DNA of 64,000 bases from Caulobacter sp. UNC279MFTsu5.1 (lineage in GTDB: Bacteria; Pseudomonadota; Alphaproteobacteria; Caulobacterales; Caulobacteraceae). How positions within the stretch are numbered: the first letter of the stretch is position 1; each line of letters opens with the position of its first letter. The translations under genes were made by a program, and so were the position numbers. Shown in pieces: positions 16,920 through 25,684 of this stretch. Location: positions 1 to 64,000 of the forward strand of contig NZ_FORN01000022.1 of the NCBI RefSeq assembly GCF_900114015.1, written 5' to 3'. The notes under the pieces are model-generated. The model was given only the letters and a program-made list of their open reading frames with translations, had not been told where the DNA came from and made no database searches.

Positions 16920-19900
16920 TTGCGATCGATCTGGGCGATTTTCATCGCGGCGCTGCTGTGGCCGCCCGTCGCGGCGCTGGCGGCCGATCCGCCCCGCCGC
17001 CTCGCCCACTACACGCACCAGCGATGGACCGAGGAAGGCGAAGCGCCGGCTCCGGTGCTGGCGATGGCTCAGGGACGCGACGGCTTCCTCTGGCTCGCCA
17101 CCGGCGAAGGGCTGTTTCGCTTCGACGGGATCAGCTTCGAGCCCATCAACGCCGAGAACGGCGACGAGCGCCATGACCTGCCGAGCGCCCTTCTGGTCGC
17201 ACGCAACGGCGACGTCTGGACCAGCTTCGCCGGATCACATCGGTTCGCCGTCTATCGCGGCGGCAAGCTGCGCGTCTTGAGCACGCCAGCCGCCCCCGAC
17301 CGGATCGCGGCGCTCGCCGAGGGCAAGGACGGGACGATCTGGGCTCTGACCGCCAAGTTCGACGCCGAGCTTCTGCAGCTCCGCGACGGCCAATGGCGGC
17401 TGTTCGGCGCCGACCAGGGCCTACCGCGCGACGACGCTCTCAGCCTGCTGGTGGCGGCCGACGGCTCGGTCTGGATCTCACTCTGCAATTCGGTCGTTCG
17501 ACTGCGCCCGGGGACCGAGCGGTTCGAAAGCGTGCGAACGACCCCGCGCGCGAACGGCATGCTCTCGCAGGACCCCGAGGGCCGGATCTGGCTGTCCGAA
17601 AAAGCCGGGAGCTATCCCCTCACCGGACCTGGCGGGCGCGGGGCGCCGCCGCCTCTCCGCTCGCCCTACCGCACCGACGACTCGCTGATCCGCGGCGCGC
17701 CCATGTTCGACCGTTCGGGAAATCTCTGGATCGCGATGCGCTATCAGGGCGTGCAGCGCGTGGCGGCGGCCCCGACAGGCTCGCCCTCGTCGGGGCGCAT
17801 GGCCCCTCAGGTCGAATCCTTCCGCGGTCGCGACGGCCTGTCCTCGGACGTGACCACCCAGGTCCTGGAGGACCGGGAGGGCAACATCTGGATTGGCACG
17901 GAAAAGGGCCTGGACAAGTTCCGGCCCGCGACCTTGCGGTCCGAGCCCGAGCTAACCGACCCCGCCGCGTTCGGCGACAAGCTGATGACGGCCTCGGACG
18001 GCAGCGTCTATATCGGCCAGGCGCGGACGATCTATCGGGTCGGGCCGGGCGGCGATCCAGAGCCCATCCTGCGCGACGTCCGTGAACCGCAGAGCCTCTG
18101 CGAGGCGCCGGACGGCGCCATCTGGATCGCGTTCGCCACGCGCATCGCGGTCTGGAAAAGGGGCCGTCCCCTCCGGACCTTCGCCCGTCCCGATACCGAC
18201 AGCATCGTCTACGACTGCGCGTTCGACACCTGGGGCGACTACTGGATCTCCGCGGCCGCCGGCGGGCTGCTTCGTTACCGGGACGGCCGGTGGGAGGCGA
18301 TGTTCGAGCCGCCCGGCGCCGGTCATCCCAGTCCCCTGACCATGGTTCGCGACGCCCAGGACCGCCTGGTGGTGCAGTGGACCGACCGCAAGCTGACCTG
18401 GATTGACCACGCCGCGCGCACGGTCGCTCCCCTGGACGTCGGCCCCGGCGAGCCCACGGCGCTGACGCTCTATCCGACCTCCAACGGCGACCTGTTCGCC
18501 GCCGGGACGTTCGGCCTTTCCCGCTTCCGCCTCGGGCGCGTGGACACGCTCTGGGCCGACCGGACGTCGCCGTACAGCCGCATCAGCGGGATGGTGCGGA
18601 CGCCGGAAGGCGATATCTGGATCGCCTATCCCAGGACCCTGGTGCGGATCGGCTCCCAGGATCTGGAGCGCGCCTTCGCCGCTCACGCCTTTCCACCGGC
18701 TGGGCTTTCGCTAGGGTTCGGCGACGGCCTGACCAGCCGTCCCCATTCGCACACCCAGCGCTCCCTGGTTCAAGGCGGCGACGGACGATTGTGGATCGCC
18801 ACTGAGACCGGCGCCCTCTGGATGGATCCCAAGCGCATCGTGCGGAACCACCAGCCGCCAGGCGTTGCGATTAAGTCCCTCACCGGCAACGACCGTCTCC
18901 ACCGCGATCCTGGTTTCCTCAAGCTCAGGGCGGCGACGTCCAACGTCGAGATCGACTACGCCGTGCTGAACTTCGCCGATCCCAAGCAGGTCAGCGTCCG
19001 TTACAGGCTCGAAGGGTTCGACAAGGCGTGGATCGACCCCGGCCCGCGCCGGCAGGCCTTCTACACCAACCTCGGCCCCGGCAAGTACCGCTTCCGGGTG
19101 ATCGCGGCGAACAACGAGGGCGTCTGGAACAAGGCCGGGGCCGCGGTCGACTTCGAAATCCCGCCGACCTTCCTGCAATCGCGCTGGTTCCTCGCCCTGT
19201 GTCTGGGCCTGGCCTTCGTCCTCCTCTGGCTGCTTTATCGCCTTCGCGTCGCTCAGATCGGGCAGCGCCTGCGCGTCGGCCTTGAGGCGCGGCTGGGCGA
19301 GCGCGAGCGCATCGCGCGCGAATTGCACGACACCCTGCTGCAAAGCGTGCAAGGCTTGGTGCTGCGCTTCCAGTCGGTGGCCAACAAGATGCCGCCCGGA
19401 GACCCGTCGCGAGACCTGCTGGAATCCGCGCTCAAGCGCGCCGACGACGTGATCATCGACGGACGCAACCGAGTCCGCGACCTCAGGATCGCCGAAAGCC
19501 CCAGCGACCTGCGCGCGGTTATCGAGGAAGGCGTGAGCGCGGCCGGGTTCGATCCGCCGATCACCGTCCGCATCGTGGCCGAGGGCGCGCCGCGCGCGGT
19601 GCACCCTTTGGTTTCCGCCGAAATCGGCCGGATCGCCGGCGAGGCCCTGTTCAACATCGCACGCCACGCCAAGGCCAGGTCGGTCGAGATCGCGATCAGC
19701 TTCGTCGGGCCTCAGCTGAGCGTCCGGATCCGTGACGACGGCGTCGGAATCCCCGAGACGGTGATGGCCGCGGGACACAAGCCTGGTCACTTTGGTCTGG
19801 TCGGCATGCGGGAACGCGCGCAGAGGATCGGCGGCGTCTTGACCATCGAAAGCCAAGCCGGCGCAGGCGCCGAAGTCGCCGTGAAGCTACCGGCCAGACT

Positions 19901-19979
19901 GGCCTTCGCGGACAAGGCGCCGGACAGGTGGCGGCTGTCGGCGTTGTTGCGTCGTTTCAGGAGAGCGTTCGTTGCCTGA
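16920..19979 (+). CDS. Two-component propeller sensor histidine kinase
   Basis: A 1019-residue membrane kinase. A TTG at 16920 with AGGACC seven bases upstream gives a clean signal peptide (LRSIWAIFIAALLWPPVAALA). A GTG at 16872 is the alternative. Residues about 35-620 carry repeated two-component propeller blades (for example GRDGFLWLATGEGLFRFDG, REGNIWIGTEKGLDKF, PEGDIWIAYP). A Y_Y_Y-type beta domain follows (YRLEGFDKAWIDPG), then one membrane helix (WFLALCLGLAFVLLWLLY). The HisKA_3 dimerisation domain carries His803 in RELHDTLLQSVQGL, and the ATPase domain has EALFNIARHAKA and DDGVGIP. Such periplasmic propellers often sense glycan breakdown products. It overlaps its NarL-like partner by 8 bp. 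Confidence 0.9.
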   Translation: MRSIWAIFIAALLWPPVAALAADPPRRLAHYTHQRWTEEGEAPAPVLAMAQGRDGFLWLATGEGLFRFDGISFEPINAENGDERHDLPSALLVARNGDVWTSFAGSHRFAVYRGGKLRVLSTPAAPDRIAALAEGKDGTIWALTAKFDAELLQLRDGQWRLFGADQGLPRDDALSLLVAADGSVWISLCNSVVRLRPGTERFESVRTTPRANGMLSQDPEGRIWLSEKAGSYPLTGPGGRGAPPPLRSPYRTDDSLIRGAPMFDRSGNLWIAMRYQGVQRVAAAPTGSPSSGRMAPQVESFRGRDGLSSDVTTQVLEDREGNIWIGTEKGLDKFRPATLRSEPELTDPAAFGDKLMTASDGSVYIGQARTIYRVGPGGDPEPILRDVREPQSLCEAPDGAIWIAFATRIAVWKRGRPLRTFARPDTDSIVYDCAFDTWGDYWISAAAGGLLRYRDGRWEAMFEPPGAGHPSPLTMVRDAQDRLVVQWTDRKLTWIDHAARTVAPLDVGPGEPTALTLYPTSNGDLFAAGTFGLSRFRLGRVDTLWADRTSPYSRISGMVRTPEGDIWIAYPRTLVRIGSQDLERAFAAHAFPPAGLSLGFGDGLTSRPHSHTQRSLVQGGDGRLWIATETGALWMDPKRIVRNHQPPGVAIKSLTGNDRLHRDPGFLKLRAATSNVEIDYAVLNFADPKQVSVRYRLEGFDKAWIDPGPRRQAFYTNLGPGKYRFRVIAANNEGVWNKAGAAVDFEIPPTFLQSRWFLALCLGLAFVLLWLLYRLRVAQIGQRLRVGLEARLGERERIARELHDTLLQSVQGLVLRFQSVANKMPPGDPSRDLLESALKRADDVIIDGRNRVRDLRIAESPSDLRAVIEEGVSAAGFDPPITVRIVAEGAPRAVHPLVSAEIGRIAGEALFNIARHAKARSVEIAISFVGPQLSVRIRDDGVGIPETVMAAGHKPGHFGLVGMRERAQRIGGVLTIESQAGAGAEVAVKLPARLAFADKAPDRWRLSALLRRFRRAFVA

Positions 19980-20607
19980 CCTCAGCCCAAGTCCGATCCG
20001 CATCCTCGTCGTCGACGACCATCCCATCCTGCGCGAGGGTGTCGCCGCGATCCTCGAGGACCGGGCCGACATGGTCCTGGTCGGCGAGGCGCGGGACGGC
20101 GTCGAGGCCATCGTTCGCTTTCGCGAGCTGCTGCCGGACGTCACCCTGATGGACCTGCAGATGCCGGGCATGGGCGGCGTCGAGGCGATCAAGGCGATCC
20201 GCGCCGAACATGCCGCCGCCCGCATCGTCGTGCTCACCACCTATGACGGCGACGCCCAGGCGGTCCGCGCATTGAAGGCGGGCGCGACAGGGTATCTGCT
20301 CAAGAGCAGCCTGCGCACCGAGATGCTGGACGCCATCCATGCCGTGCACCAGGGTCGCCGGTACCTGCATCGCAACATCGCCGACGAGATCGCCATGCAC
20401 ATCGTTGACGACGCCCTCAGCGACCGCGAAGTGGCGGTCCTGCAACTGGTCGCCGTCGGCAAGGCCAACAAGCAGATCGCCTGGGAGCTGGGGATCTCCG
20501 AGGAAACGGTGAAGGGCCACCTGAAGGCCATCTTCACCAAGCTTGACGTGTCCGACCGAACGCACGCGGTCACGGTGGCCGCGCGCCGCGGCATCATCGA
20601 ACTTTAG
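19972..20607 (+). CDS. NarL/LuxR-family response regulator
   Basis: A 211-residue regulator. The receiver has IRILVVDDHPILREGVAAIL, phospho-acceptor Asp61 in VTLMDLQMPGMGG and Lys111 in GYLLKSS. The C-terminal LuxR helix-turn-helix is LSDREVAVLQLVAVGKANKQ and ISEETVKGHLKAIFTKL. The TTG start at 19972 lies inside the kinase gene, showing translational coupling. It is the cognate output of the propeller kinase. Candidate targets are the fibre genes next door, whose promoters hold 7-2-7 inverted repeats of NarL-box geometry. Confidence 0.93.
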   Translation: MPDLSPSPIRILVVDDHPILREGVAAILEDRADMVLVGEARDGVEAIVRFRELLPDVTLMDLQMPGMGGVEAIKAIRAEHAAARIVVLTTYDGDAQAVRALKAGATGYLLKSSLRTEMLDAIHAVHQGRRYLHRNIADEIAMHIVDDALSDREVAVLQLVAVGKANKQIAWELGISEETVKGHLKAIFTKLDVSDRTHAVTVAARRGIIEL

Positions 20608-20616
20608 CGCGCAGCC

Positions 20617-21162
20617 CTAGTCGTAGGTGATGGTCACCGGCGCGTTGGCTGTGAAGGCGGCGTTCTTGGTCCCCTTGGGCACGACCAGACTCGCGCCGAT
20701 GCGGACCGTGTCCGTGCCCTGGGCGTTGAGCTGGCCGAGCCGGCTGGCGGTGATGTTACCGCTATTGGCGGACCACAGGGTGAAGGCGGTGACTGTCAGT
20801 CCACCGGGCGTGGCGGTAGCCGAAACCAGCGGCGTCACCCGGTAGATCCGGCCCGGCTCGCCGGTGATGACGCGGATGGCCGGGGTCTCGTCGCCGTTGG
20901 GCAGCAGTTGGACCTCGGTCGCGGTCCGCGTCGTGGGCGGGGCGGAGCTCAGGACCACATTGGAGGTCGCAGGGCCGGCGCCGTTGTACTGCAACCTGCC
21001 GAACGACATCTGAGCGGTCGTCGAGACGCTCATGGTGCGGATGATCGTCGCGGTTCCTGCGACGGTGCGCTGGGCGGCGTAGGCGGCGGTGGCCATCAGC
21101 ACCGCCGCGCCGATCACGCCGCAGATCCGCCATGTCGCCCAGCCGGAAAGGGAGCCGCGCAT
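20617..21162 (-). CDS. Secreted fibre-associated protein (DUF4402-like), last gene of the usher locus
   Basis: A 181-residue exported protein. Residues about 8-30 are a signal peptide (WRICGVIGAAVLMATAAYA). The mature part begins QRTVAGTATIIRTMSVSTTA and continues MSFGRLQYNG, resembling GTATIIRGLSVTNNANLAFG of the main subunit at 25685. It is beta-rich with no Cys. I infer a minor or tip subunit, or an adaptor, of the surface fibre. The ATG follows directly on the TAG of the previous gene with no spacer, so translation is coupled. It converges on the NarL-like gene with 9 bp between stops. Confidence 0.7.
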   Translation of the reverse strand: MRGSLSGWATWRICGVIGAAVLMATAAYAAQRTVAGTATIIRTMSVSTTAQMSFGRLQYNGAGPATSNVVLSSAPPTTRTATEVQLLPNGDETPAIRVITGEPGRIYRVTPLVSATATPGGLTVTAFTLWSANSGNITASRLGQLNAQGTDTVRIGASLVVPKGTKNAAFTANAPVTITYD

Positions 21163-21702
21163 CTAGTTCACCACCACGGAATAGGTCCAGGCCGTGGAGC
21201 CGGTGACGGCGCTGGAGTTGAAGGTCGCGTCGAAGGCCAGCTTGAAGCTGGCGGTGAAGCTGTTGTTGGTGCTGACGATCGAAAACACCAGGGGCGCGGC
21301 CGGGCCGGGCGCGGCCGGCGAGAAGGTGACGCCGGTCTGGGTCGACAGGTTGGAGACGTTGAAGGCCGGAATGGTGGTCGAACGGCCCGAGGTGGTGGTC
21401 CCGTTGGTGATCGTCACCGTATAGGTCTTCTTGCAGTTGCCGGACGACTGGGTGCAGGTGATCGTCACCGTCGGCACGGTGGCGTCGGTGGCGGTCAACC
21501 GGATCGCCGTGCCGCTGACCCGGGTGACCGCGCCGGTCGCCGCATCCACATGGAAGCGCGACACCGAAGAATCCGCCACCACCTTGCCGATCCCGAGCCC
21601 CGGGATCGCCGAAATGGAAATATTTTCCGCGTGCGATACGCCGACACCCAAAACAAGCGTCAGTCCGAATCCCAGAATTGTTTTGCGAAATGCCCCGACC
21701 AT
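21163..21702 (-). CDS. Secreted protein of the chaperone/usher locus, candidate adhesin or subunit
   Basis: A 179-residue exported beta-rich protein. The signal peptide is FRKTILGFGLTLVLGVGVSHA. The mature protein has many Thr/Ser/Val repeats and a Cys pair (TITCTQSSGNCKKTYTV) likely forming a disulfide, unlike the two Cys-free partners. The frame is open to an ATG at 21852 that overlaps the usher stop as ATGA. I chose 21702 because it gives a normal signal peptide, but the coupling start would add 50 hydrophilic residues. A NarL-like inverted repeat lies at 21738-21753 in this ambiguous leader. Family not identified. Confidence 0.65.
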   Translation of the reverse strand: MVGAFRKTILGFGLTLVLGVGVSHAENISISAIPGLGIGKVVADSSVSRFHVDAATGAVTRVSGTAIRLTATDATVPTVTITCTQSSGNCKKTYTVTITNGTTTSGRSTTIPAFNVSNLSTQTGVTFSPAAPGPAAPLVFSIVSTNNSFTASFKLAFDATFNSSAVTGSTAWTYSVVVN

Positions 21703-21737
21703 AGGAAACTGTTGCGGACAAAGGGAGCGCTCTTCAA

Positions 21738-21753
21738 TCCCCCATACTGGGTA
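21738..21753. promoter_or_regulatory. NarL-like 7-2-7 inverted repeat, copy in the usher-subunit gap
   Basis: On the reverse strand TACCCAG, TA, TGGGGGA. The left arm and central TA match the stronger copy TACCCAA-TA-CCGGGTA at 26319-26334. It lies about 40 bp before the chosen start of the Cys-containing secreted protein, next to a CGCCCG/CGGGCG hairpin. Assignment to the nearby NarL-like regulator is inference. Confidence 0.35.
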
Positions 21754-21848
21754 TATCGCCCGTTTCGGGCGGGGATATCTTCCACTGAGCTTATTCGTCG
21801 CGACGCGGGCGGCGACGCAGAGATCGATGGTCGCGTGGTGGGGATGGG

Positions 21849-24620
21849 TCATGGCGCGCCAAGCTCCAGGTTGATGGTCGCCCTGCCCGCGAACCCACCC
21901 GTCGCGGGGACGGTCAGGTCGACCGGCGCGGTCATGACCAGTTTCAGGCGTCGGGCCTGCTCGGGGTCCAGCCGGACGGCGTAGACGCCGGGCCTCAAGG
22001 CCTCCAGGATCAGGGTCCCGTCATATTCGCTCCGCCCCTCGGCGGCGACCCGGCCGGCCGCGTCGATCAGCTGAACCTGGACCGCCGAGAGTCCGCGCGG
22101 CGCCTGGCCGGGACGCTGGAAGAGCACGTGCAGCTCGACCTCGCCGGTCACGGTCAGCGGAAAGCGCGCGACCGCCACCCGGCCGGGACGCGGCGTCAGC
22201 CGGAGGGTCCGCGGCGGCATGGCCAGATAGGGATCGTCGATGGAGTCGGCGTCGATCTGGACCTGGGTCCAGGCGCCGTCGCCCAGACCGTTGGCCACGG
22301 CCTCGCCCGCGGCGTCGGTGACCGCCGGGCGGCGGCCGCCCAGGACCGAGACCCCGGGCAGAGCCTGCTCCCCGGCTTGGCGCCGGCCATCGCCGTTGGT
22401 GTCGACGAACGACTCGACCGCAACCGCCCCGCCCGAGGCCGCTCCGGGACCCAGGGCCCGGTAGCGGCGACGCAGCGGATCGAAAGTCAGGCCCAGATTG
22501 ATCTGCAGCCCGACCCGAAAGTCGTCGATTCCCGAGGTGTAGCTGGCGGCCAGGGACAGGTCCATCGGCCGCAGCCGCCAGGTCTGGGCGGCCTGAACGG
22601 TGGTCTGGCCGTCCTCGAACCCGTGGCCCAGGCTCAGATGCAGGGCGCTGCGTTCAGCGGTCTGGCGGTCGGCCGACACCACGACGGCTTTCAGCCGGGC
22701 GGTCGGCGCCAGTTCATAGGCCAGGCCGCCGCGCACCTGCCAGGCGCCGCCCGTCAGGACCGAAGCGTCGAGCGCGCCAGTGAACATCTCGTTCCTGGCC
22801 GCCGCGCCGCCGGACACCCGCTGATAGTCCCAGGCCGAGGAGATCAGGTAGCGGCCCAGCACCCGGCTCAGGCGCGCATTGGCCTGGATCCGCCGCTCGC
22901 CATCGACGAACTCGTCGCGGCCCAGCCGCAGAGATAGCGGCAGATCCGTCTTGCCCAACCGCGCGACGAGGTCGGCGTAGAGACTGGTGTTGCGGCGCAA
23001 GGCGATCGCCGCGCCCAGGGCCGCCGGCTGCACCTCGTCGATGAACCCGCCGACATATTCGCTGTGGCGCACGACCAGCGAGGCGTCGCCCACCCTTCCG
23101 GCCAGGCCGATCGCCGCCGCCCCGCCGCCGGCGTCGTCTCCCGCGGTGTCGAGCTGTAGGGCATAGGCGCCCAGGGACGTCGCCACGCCCAGGGTCGCGA
23201 CCCGCCGGGTGTCGTCCAGGCGCGGCGTGTACTGCGAAACGCCGGCCGAGAGGGTCGTGGAAGCGCTGATCCCGTGCGAAAGGCTGCCGGCGATCCGCCA
23301 CTGCCCCTGGCCGGCGACCTTCGCCGGCGCGACCGCGCCGTCGACGTCGAACAGCGGCGCGCCTTCCTGGACGGCGCCGAAGCTGTAGACGGTCTGGCCC
23401 TTGGCCAGCTGGCCGCCGCCGACATTGACCCGCCGCACCTCTTCGCGCCGCTCGCCGTGCGGGCCGTAGAACACCAGGCGGATGACGTTCTGGCCGTAGG
23501 CCAGGCTGACCTGGAGAAATTCGTAGCGGCCCTGGATCGGCTGCGCCTGGGCCGCGCGCAGCACTTCGTTGACATAGAGCTCAACCTCGAAGCCAAGCGG
23601 CAGTTCGCCCCGCAGATCGACCCGGTCGAAGACATTGAGCTGTTCGAGGGGCGCGGAGGTGATCGCCACGCCGCGTCCGCCGACACTGCGCGCGCCCAGC
23701 GCCAGCGTGGGCGAGAAGGTGTCGCCGACGCTGGCGAGGGTGGCGCCGAACGGCCCGGCGATCTTGCCGTCGGGGTCCTTGCGGGTCGCCAGCACGCGCA
23801 GGGTATTGAGCCGCCAGTCGCTGTCGGACCCGGCGAAGACCTGCAGCCCGGTCCAGGCCAGATCGCCGGCCGCCCGGAGCTCGTAGACGCCGGTGCGGCG
23901 CGGCTGATGGTTGCCGGCCCCGGTGGAGAGGTTGATGTCGATCGAGGGCGCGGTGAACGCCTCATAGGGGGTGACCAGGGTGGTGACCGCCTCCTGACCC
24001 GCGCCGCCGGCCGGTCCGATGCGGCGGCGTGCGCGCGCCAGGCGGTCCTGGAACGGCAGCGAGATTCGCGGCGTCAGGGTCAGGGTCAGGTCGGCCAGGT
24101 CCGCCTTGGCGTCCAGCGGCAGGATTCGCTGCAGCATGTCCAGGCGGACATAGATCTCGTCGCCCTGGAACGCCGCGTCGGTGGCCGACAGGCTGAAATC
24201 CTTGCCCTCCGCCCGCACCTGATGGCTGTCGAGGTCGAGGCGGAATCGGTTGTCCTCAGAAGCCACCCAGCCCTCGGCGCGGCGCCGGGAAGGGTCGACC
24301 ACGATCGCCAGGTCCAACAGACGCGACAGCTCGCCCAGCGGCACGAACACCCCGGCGCGCGAGGAATAGGCCCCCAGGCCGTCGCTCAGCGTCTCGCCCC
24401 CGGCGTGGACCTCGAACAGCAGCAGGTCGTCGGGGGAAAACAGCGGCGGCCGATCGACGATCGGCCCTTGAAGGGCGTTGGCAGCGGCGTCGTTCGGGGC
24501 CCCGGCGGCGACCGCCGGCGCTTCGCCGCTCGGTCCGGCCGGCGGCGCCATGGTCGCGGCCCGGGCGCCGCCGGCCACCAACAGCGCCGTCGCCAGGATC
24601 ACCGGGGTCCGGCGGTTCAT
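21849..24620 (-). CDS. Outer-membrane usher of a chaperone/usher fibre system
   Basis: A 923-residue outer-membrane pore that assembles and exports fibre subunits. After the signal peptide there is a substituted N-terminal domain with the plug-type segment LFEVHAGGETLSDGLGAYSS and VFVPLGELSRLLDL. The beta-barrel core includes LNVFDRVDLRGELPLGFEVE, LYVNEVLRAAQAQP, FLQVSLAYGQNVIRLVFYGP and repeated short strands. The C-terminal Ig-like parts (YDGTLILEALRPGVYAV) resemble usher plug and C-terminal domains of the alternative class. The start overlaps the chaperone stop (ATGA). Its stop lies at the next gene. It must be produced with chaperone and subunit genes. Confidence 0.88.
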   Translation of the reverse strand: MNRRTPVILATALLVAGGARAATMAPPAGPSGEAPAVAAGAPNDAAANALQGPIVDRPPLFSPDDLLLFEVHAGGETLSDGLGAYSSRAGVFVPLGELSRLLDLAIVVDPSRRRAEGWVASEDNRFRLDLDSHQVRAEGKDFSLSATDAAFQGDEIYVRLDMLQRILPLDAKADLADLTLTLTPRISLPFQDRLARARRRIGPAGGAGQEAVTTLVTPYEAFTAPSIDINLSTGAGNHQPRRTGVYELRAAGDLAWTGLQVFAGSDSDWRLNTLRVLATRKDPDGKIAGPFGATLASVGDTFSPTLALGARSVGGRGVAITSAPLEQLNVFDRVDLRGELPLGFEVELYVNEVLRAAQAQPIQGRYEFLQVSLAYGQNVIRLVFYGPHGERREEVRRVNVGGGQLAKGQTVYSFGAVQEGAPLFDVDGAVAPAKVAGQGQWRIAGSLSHGISASTTLSAGVSQYTPRLDDTRRVATLGVATSLGAYALQLDTAGDDAGGGAAAIGLAGRVGDASLVVRHSEYVGGFIDEVQPAALGAAIALRRNTSLYADLVARLGKTDLPLSLRLGRDEFVDGERRIQANARLSRVLGRYLISSAWDYQRVSGGAAARNEMFTGALDASVLTGGAWQVRGGLAYELAPTARLKAVVVSADRQTAERSALHLSLGHGFEDGQTTVQAAQTWRLRPMDLSLAASYTSGIDDFRVGLQINLGLTFDPLRRRYRALGPGAASGGAVAVESFVDTNGDGRRQAGEQALPGVSVLGGRRPAVTDAAGEAVANGLGDGAWTQVQIDADSIDDPYLAMPPRTLRLTPRPGRVAVARFPLTVTGEVELHVLFQRPGQAPRGLSAVQVQLIDAAGRVAAEGRSEYDGTLILEALRPGVYAVRLDPEQARRLKLVMTAPVDLTVPATGGFAGRATINLELGAP

Positions 24621-25525
24621 GGGACCGTGAAATCAGCCGTGGCCAGCGGCGTCCCCGCGCGCGTGTCGTCGTCGCGGAAGACGATGCTGAGGGTCTCGCC
24701 CCTGGCTGGAATCCGGGTCAGCGGCAGGGCCAGGGTGCGACGGTCGATCTCGCCGTAAACGGCGACCCCCTTGGCTCCGCCGACGACCTCGCCCGGTTTG
24801 CCGGCCTTGACGGCGCGGATCTCGATATCGCCGAACAGCGAACTGGCGCCCTGGCGGACCAGGTCGATCGTCAGGAAGGCCGTCTGTTTTGAGGGGGCCG
24901 CGCCTGAAGCGGTCTGCGGGTCCTTGACCGCGAACCGGACGGCGTCGATCCCTGCCTGGACGTCCGCCGGGCCCTGGCGGACGATGACCGGAATGCTGAC
25001 GCTGAACAGGGCGACGATACGGACGGCCAGCTCTCCCGCGCCGGGGGCCGCGGCCTCCTCGGCGGTGAGACCGGCGGTCTCGGGCGGCACGTCGGTCACG
25101 GTCAGGTGAGTACGATATTCGCCGACCGCCAGATCGGCGGGGCGCAGCACGCGGATGCGCACCGTCTGACTCTCGCCCGGCCGCAGGGTCACCCGCCGAG
25201 GCGCGAAGGTCAGCAACGCCGCCGCGGACTTCAGCCGGGCGTTGGCCGCGGCCCCTTCCGGCGCGTTCGCCGATTCCGCGACCGTGCGAATCTGGCCGTC
25301 GGGGGTCATGACCCGGTCGACGAGACCCAGGCTGTAGGTCGCCGCCTGGGAGCCGCGGTTGAAGATGTAGACCGTGGCGCTGCGCCCCGCCTCGTCGAAG
25401 GTCACGCGCTTGGGAGAAATGCTGAGATCGGCGCCGACCTGCGCCCTGACGAACGACGGCGAGCCGACGGCCGTCGCGGCGATCATCGAGATCGCGGCGA
25501 GACCCAACAGTCTTCGCGAAAACAT
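24617..25525 (-). CDS. Periplasmic pilus chaperone
   Basis: A 302-residue periplasmic protein. The signal peptide is LLGLAAISMIAATAVGSPSFVRA. The first Ig-like domain starts DLSISPKRVTFDEAGRSATV and continues YIFNRGSQAATYSL, followed by LLTFAPRRVTLRPGESQTVR and IRVLRPADLAVGEYRTHLTV, the PapD-like order. It donates a strand to subunits and hands them to the usher. The ATG at 25525 follows GGGGGGTGC. An earlier ATG at 25546 would give MTFYGGC and lacks a site. It is separated from the main subunit gene by 160 bp containing a strong hairpin. Confidence 0.88.
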   Translation of the reverse strand: MFSRRLLGLAAISMIAATAVGSPSFVRAQVGADLSISPKRVTFDEAGRSATVYIFNRGSQAATYSLGLVDRVMTPDGQIRTVAESANAPEGAAANARLKSAAALLTFAPRRVTLRPGESQTVRIRVLRPADLAVGEYRTHLTVTDVPPETAGLTAEEAAAPGAGELAVRIVALFSVSIPVIVRQGPADVQAGIDAVRFAVKDPQTASGAAPSKQTAFLTIDLVRQGASSLFGDIEIRAVKAGKPGEVVGGAKGVAVYGEIDRRTLALPLTRIPARGETLSIVFRDDDTRAGTPLATADFTVP

Positions 25526-25630
25526 GCACCCCCCATAAAAAGTCACTCTATTCTTTGATCGAAGCGTTCACGAAATTACTTGCCCGCGCAACGGCGCGAA
25601 TTGTCCCACCCTCGCCGTCCGCAGCGAATG

Positions 25631-25663
25631 AAAACTCGCGGTTTTCCTGAAAACCGCGAGTTT
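25631..25663 (-). terminator. Hairpin between major subunit and chaperone genes, probable partial terminator
   Basis: AAACTCGCGGTTTT (25632-25645) and AAAACCGCGAGTTT (25650-25663) pair perfectly over 14 bp around CCTG. It lies 21 bp after the subunit stop and more than 100 bp before the chaperone start. The stem ends in A/T pairs, so each strand shows a T-tract. Likely role: most transcripts stop after the abundant subunit and a fraction continues into chaperone and usher. Confidence 0.7.
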
Positions 25664-25684
25664 CGGCGGGGGACGATCCAAAGG

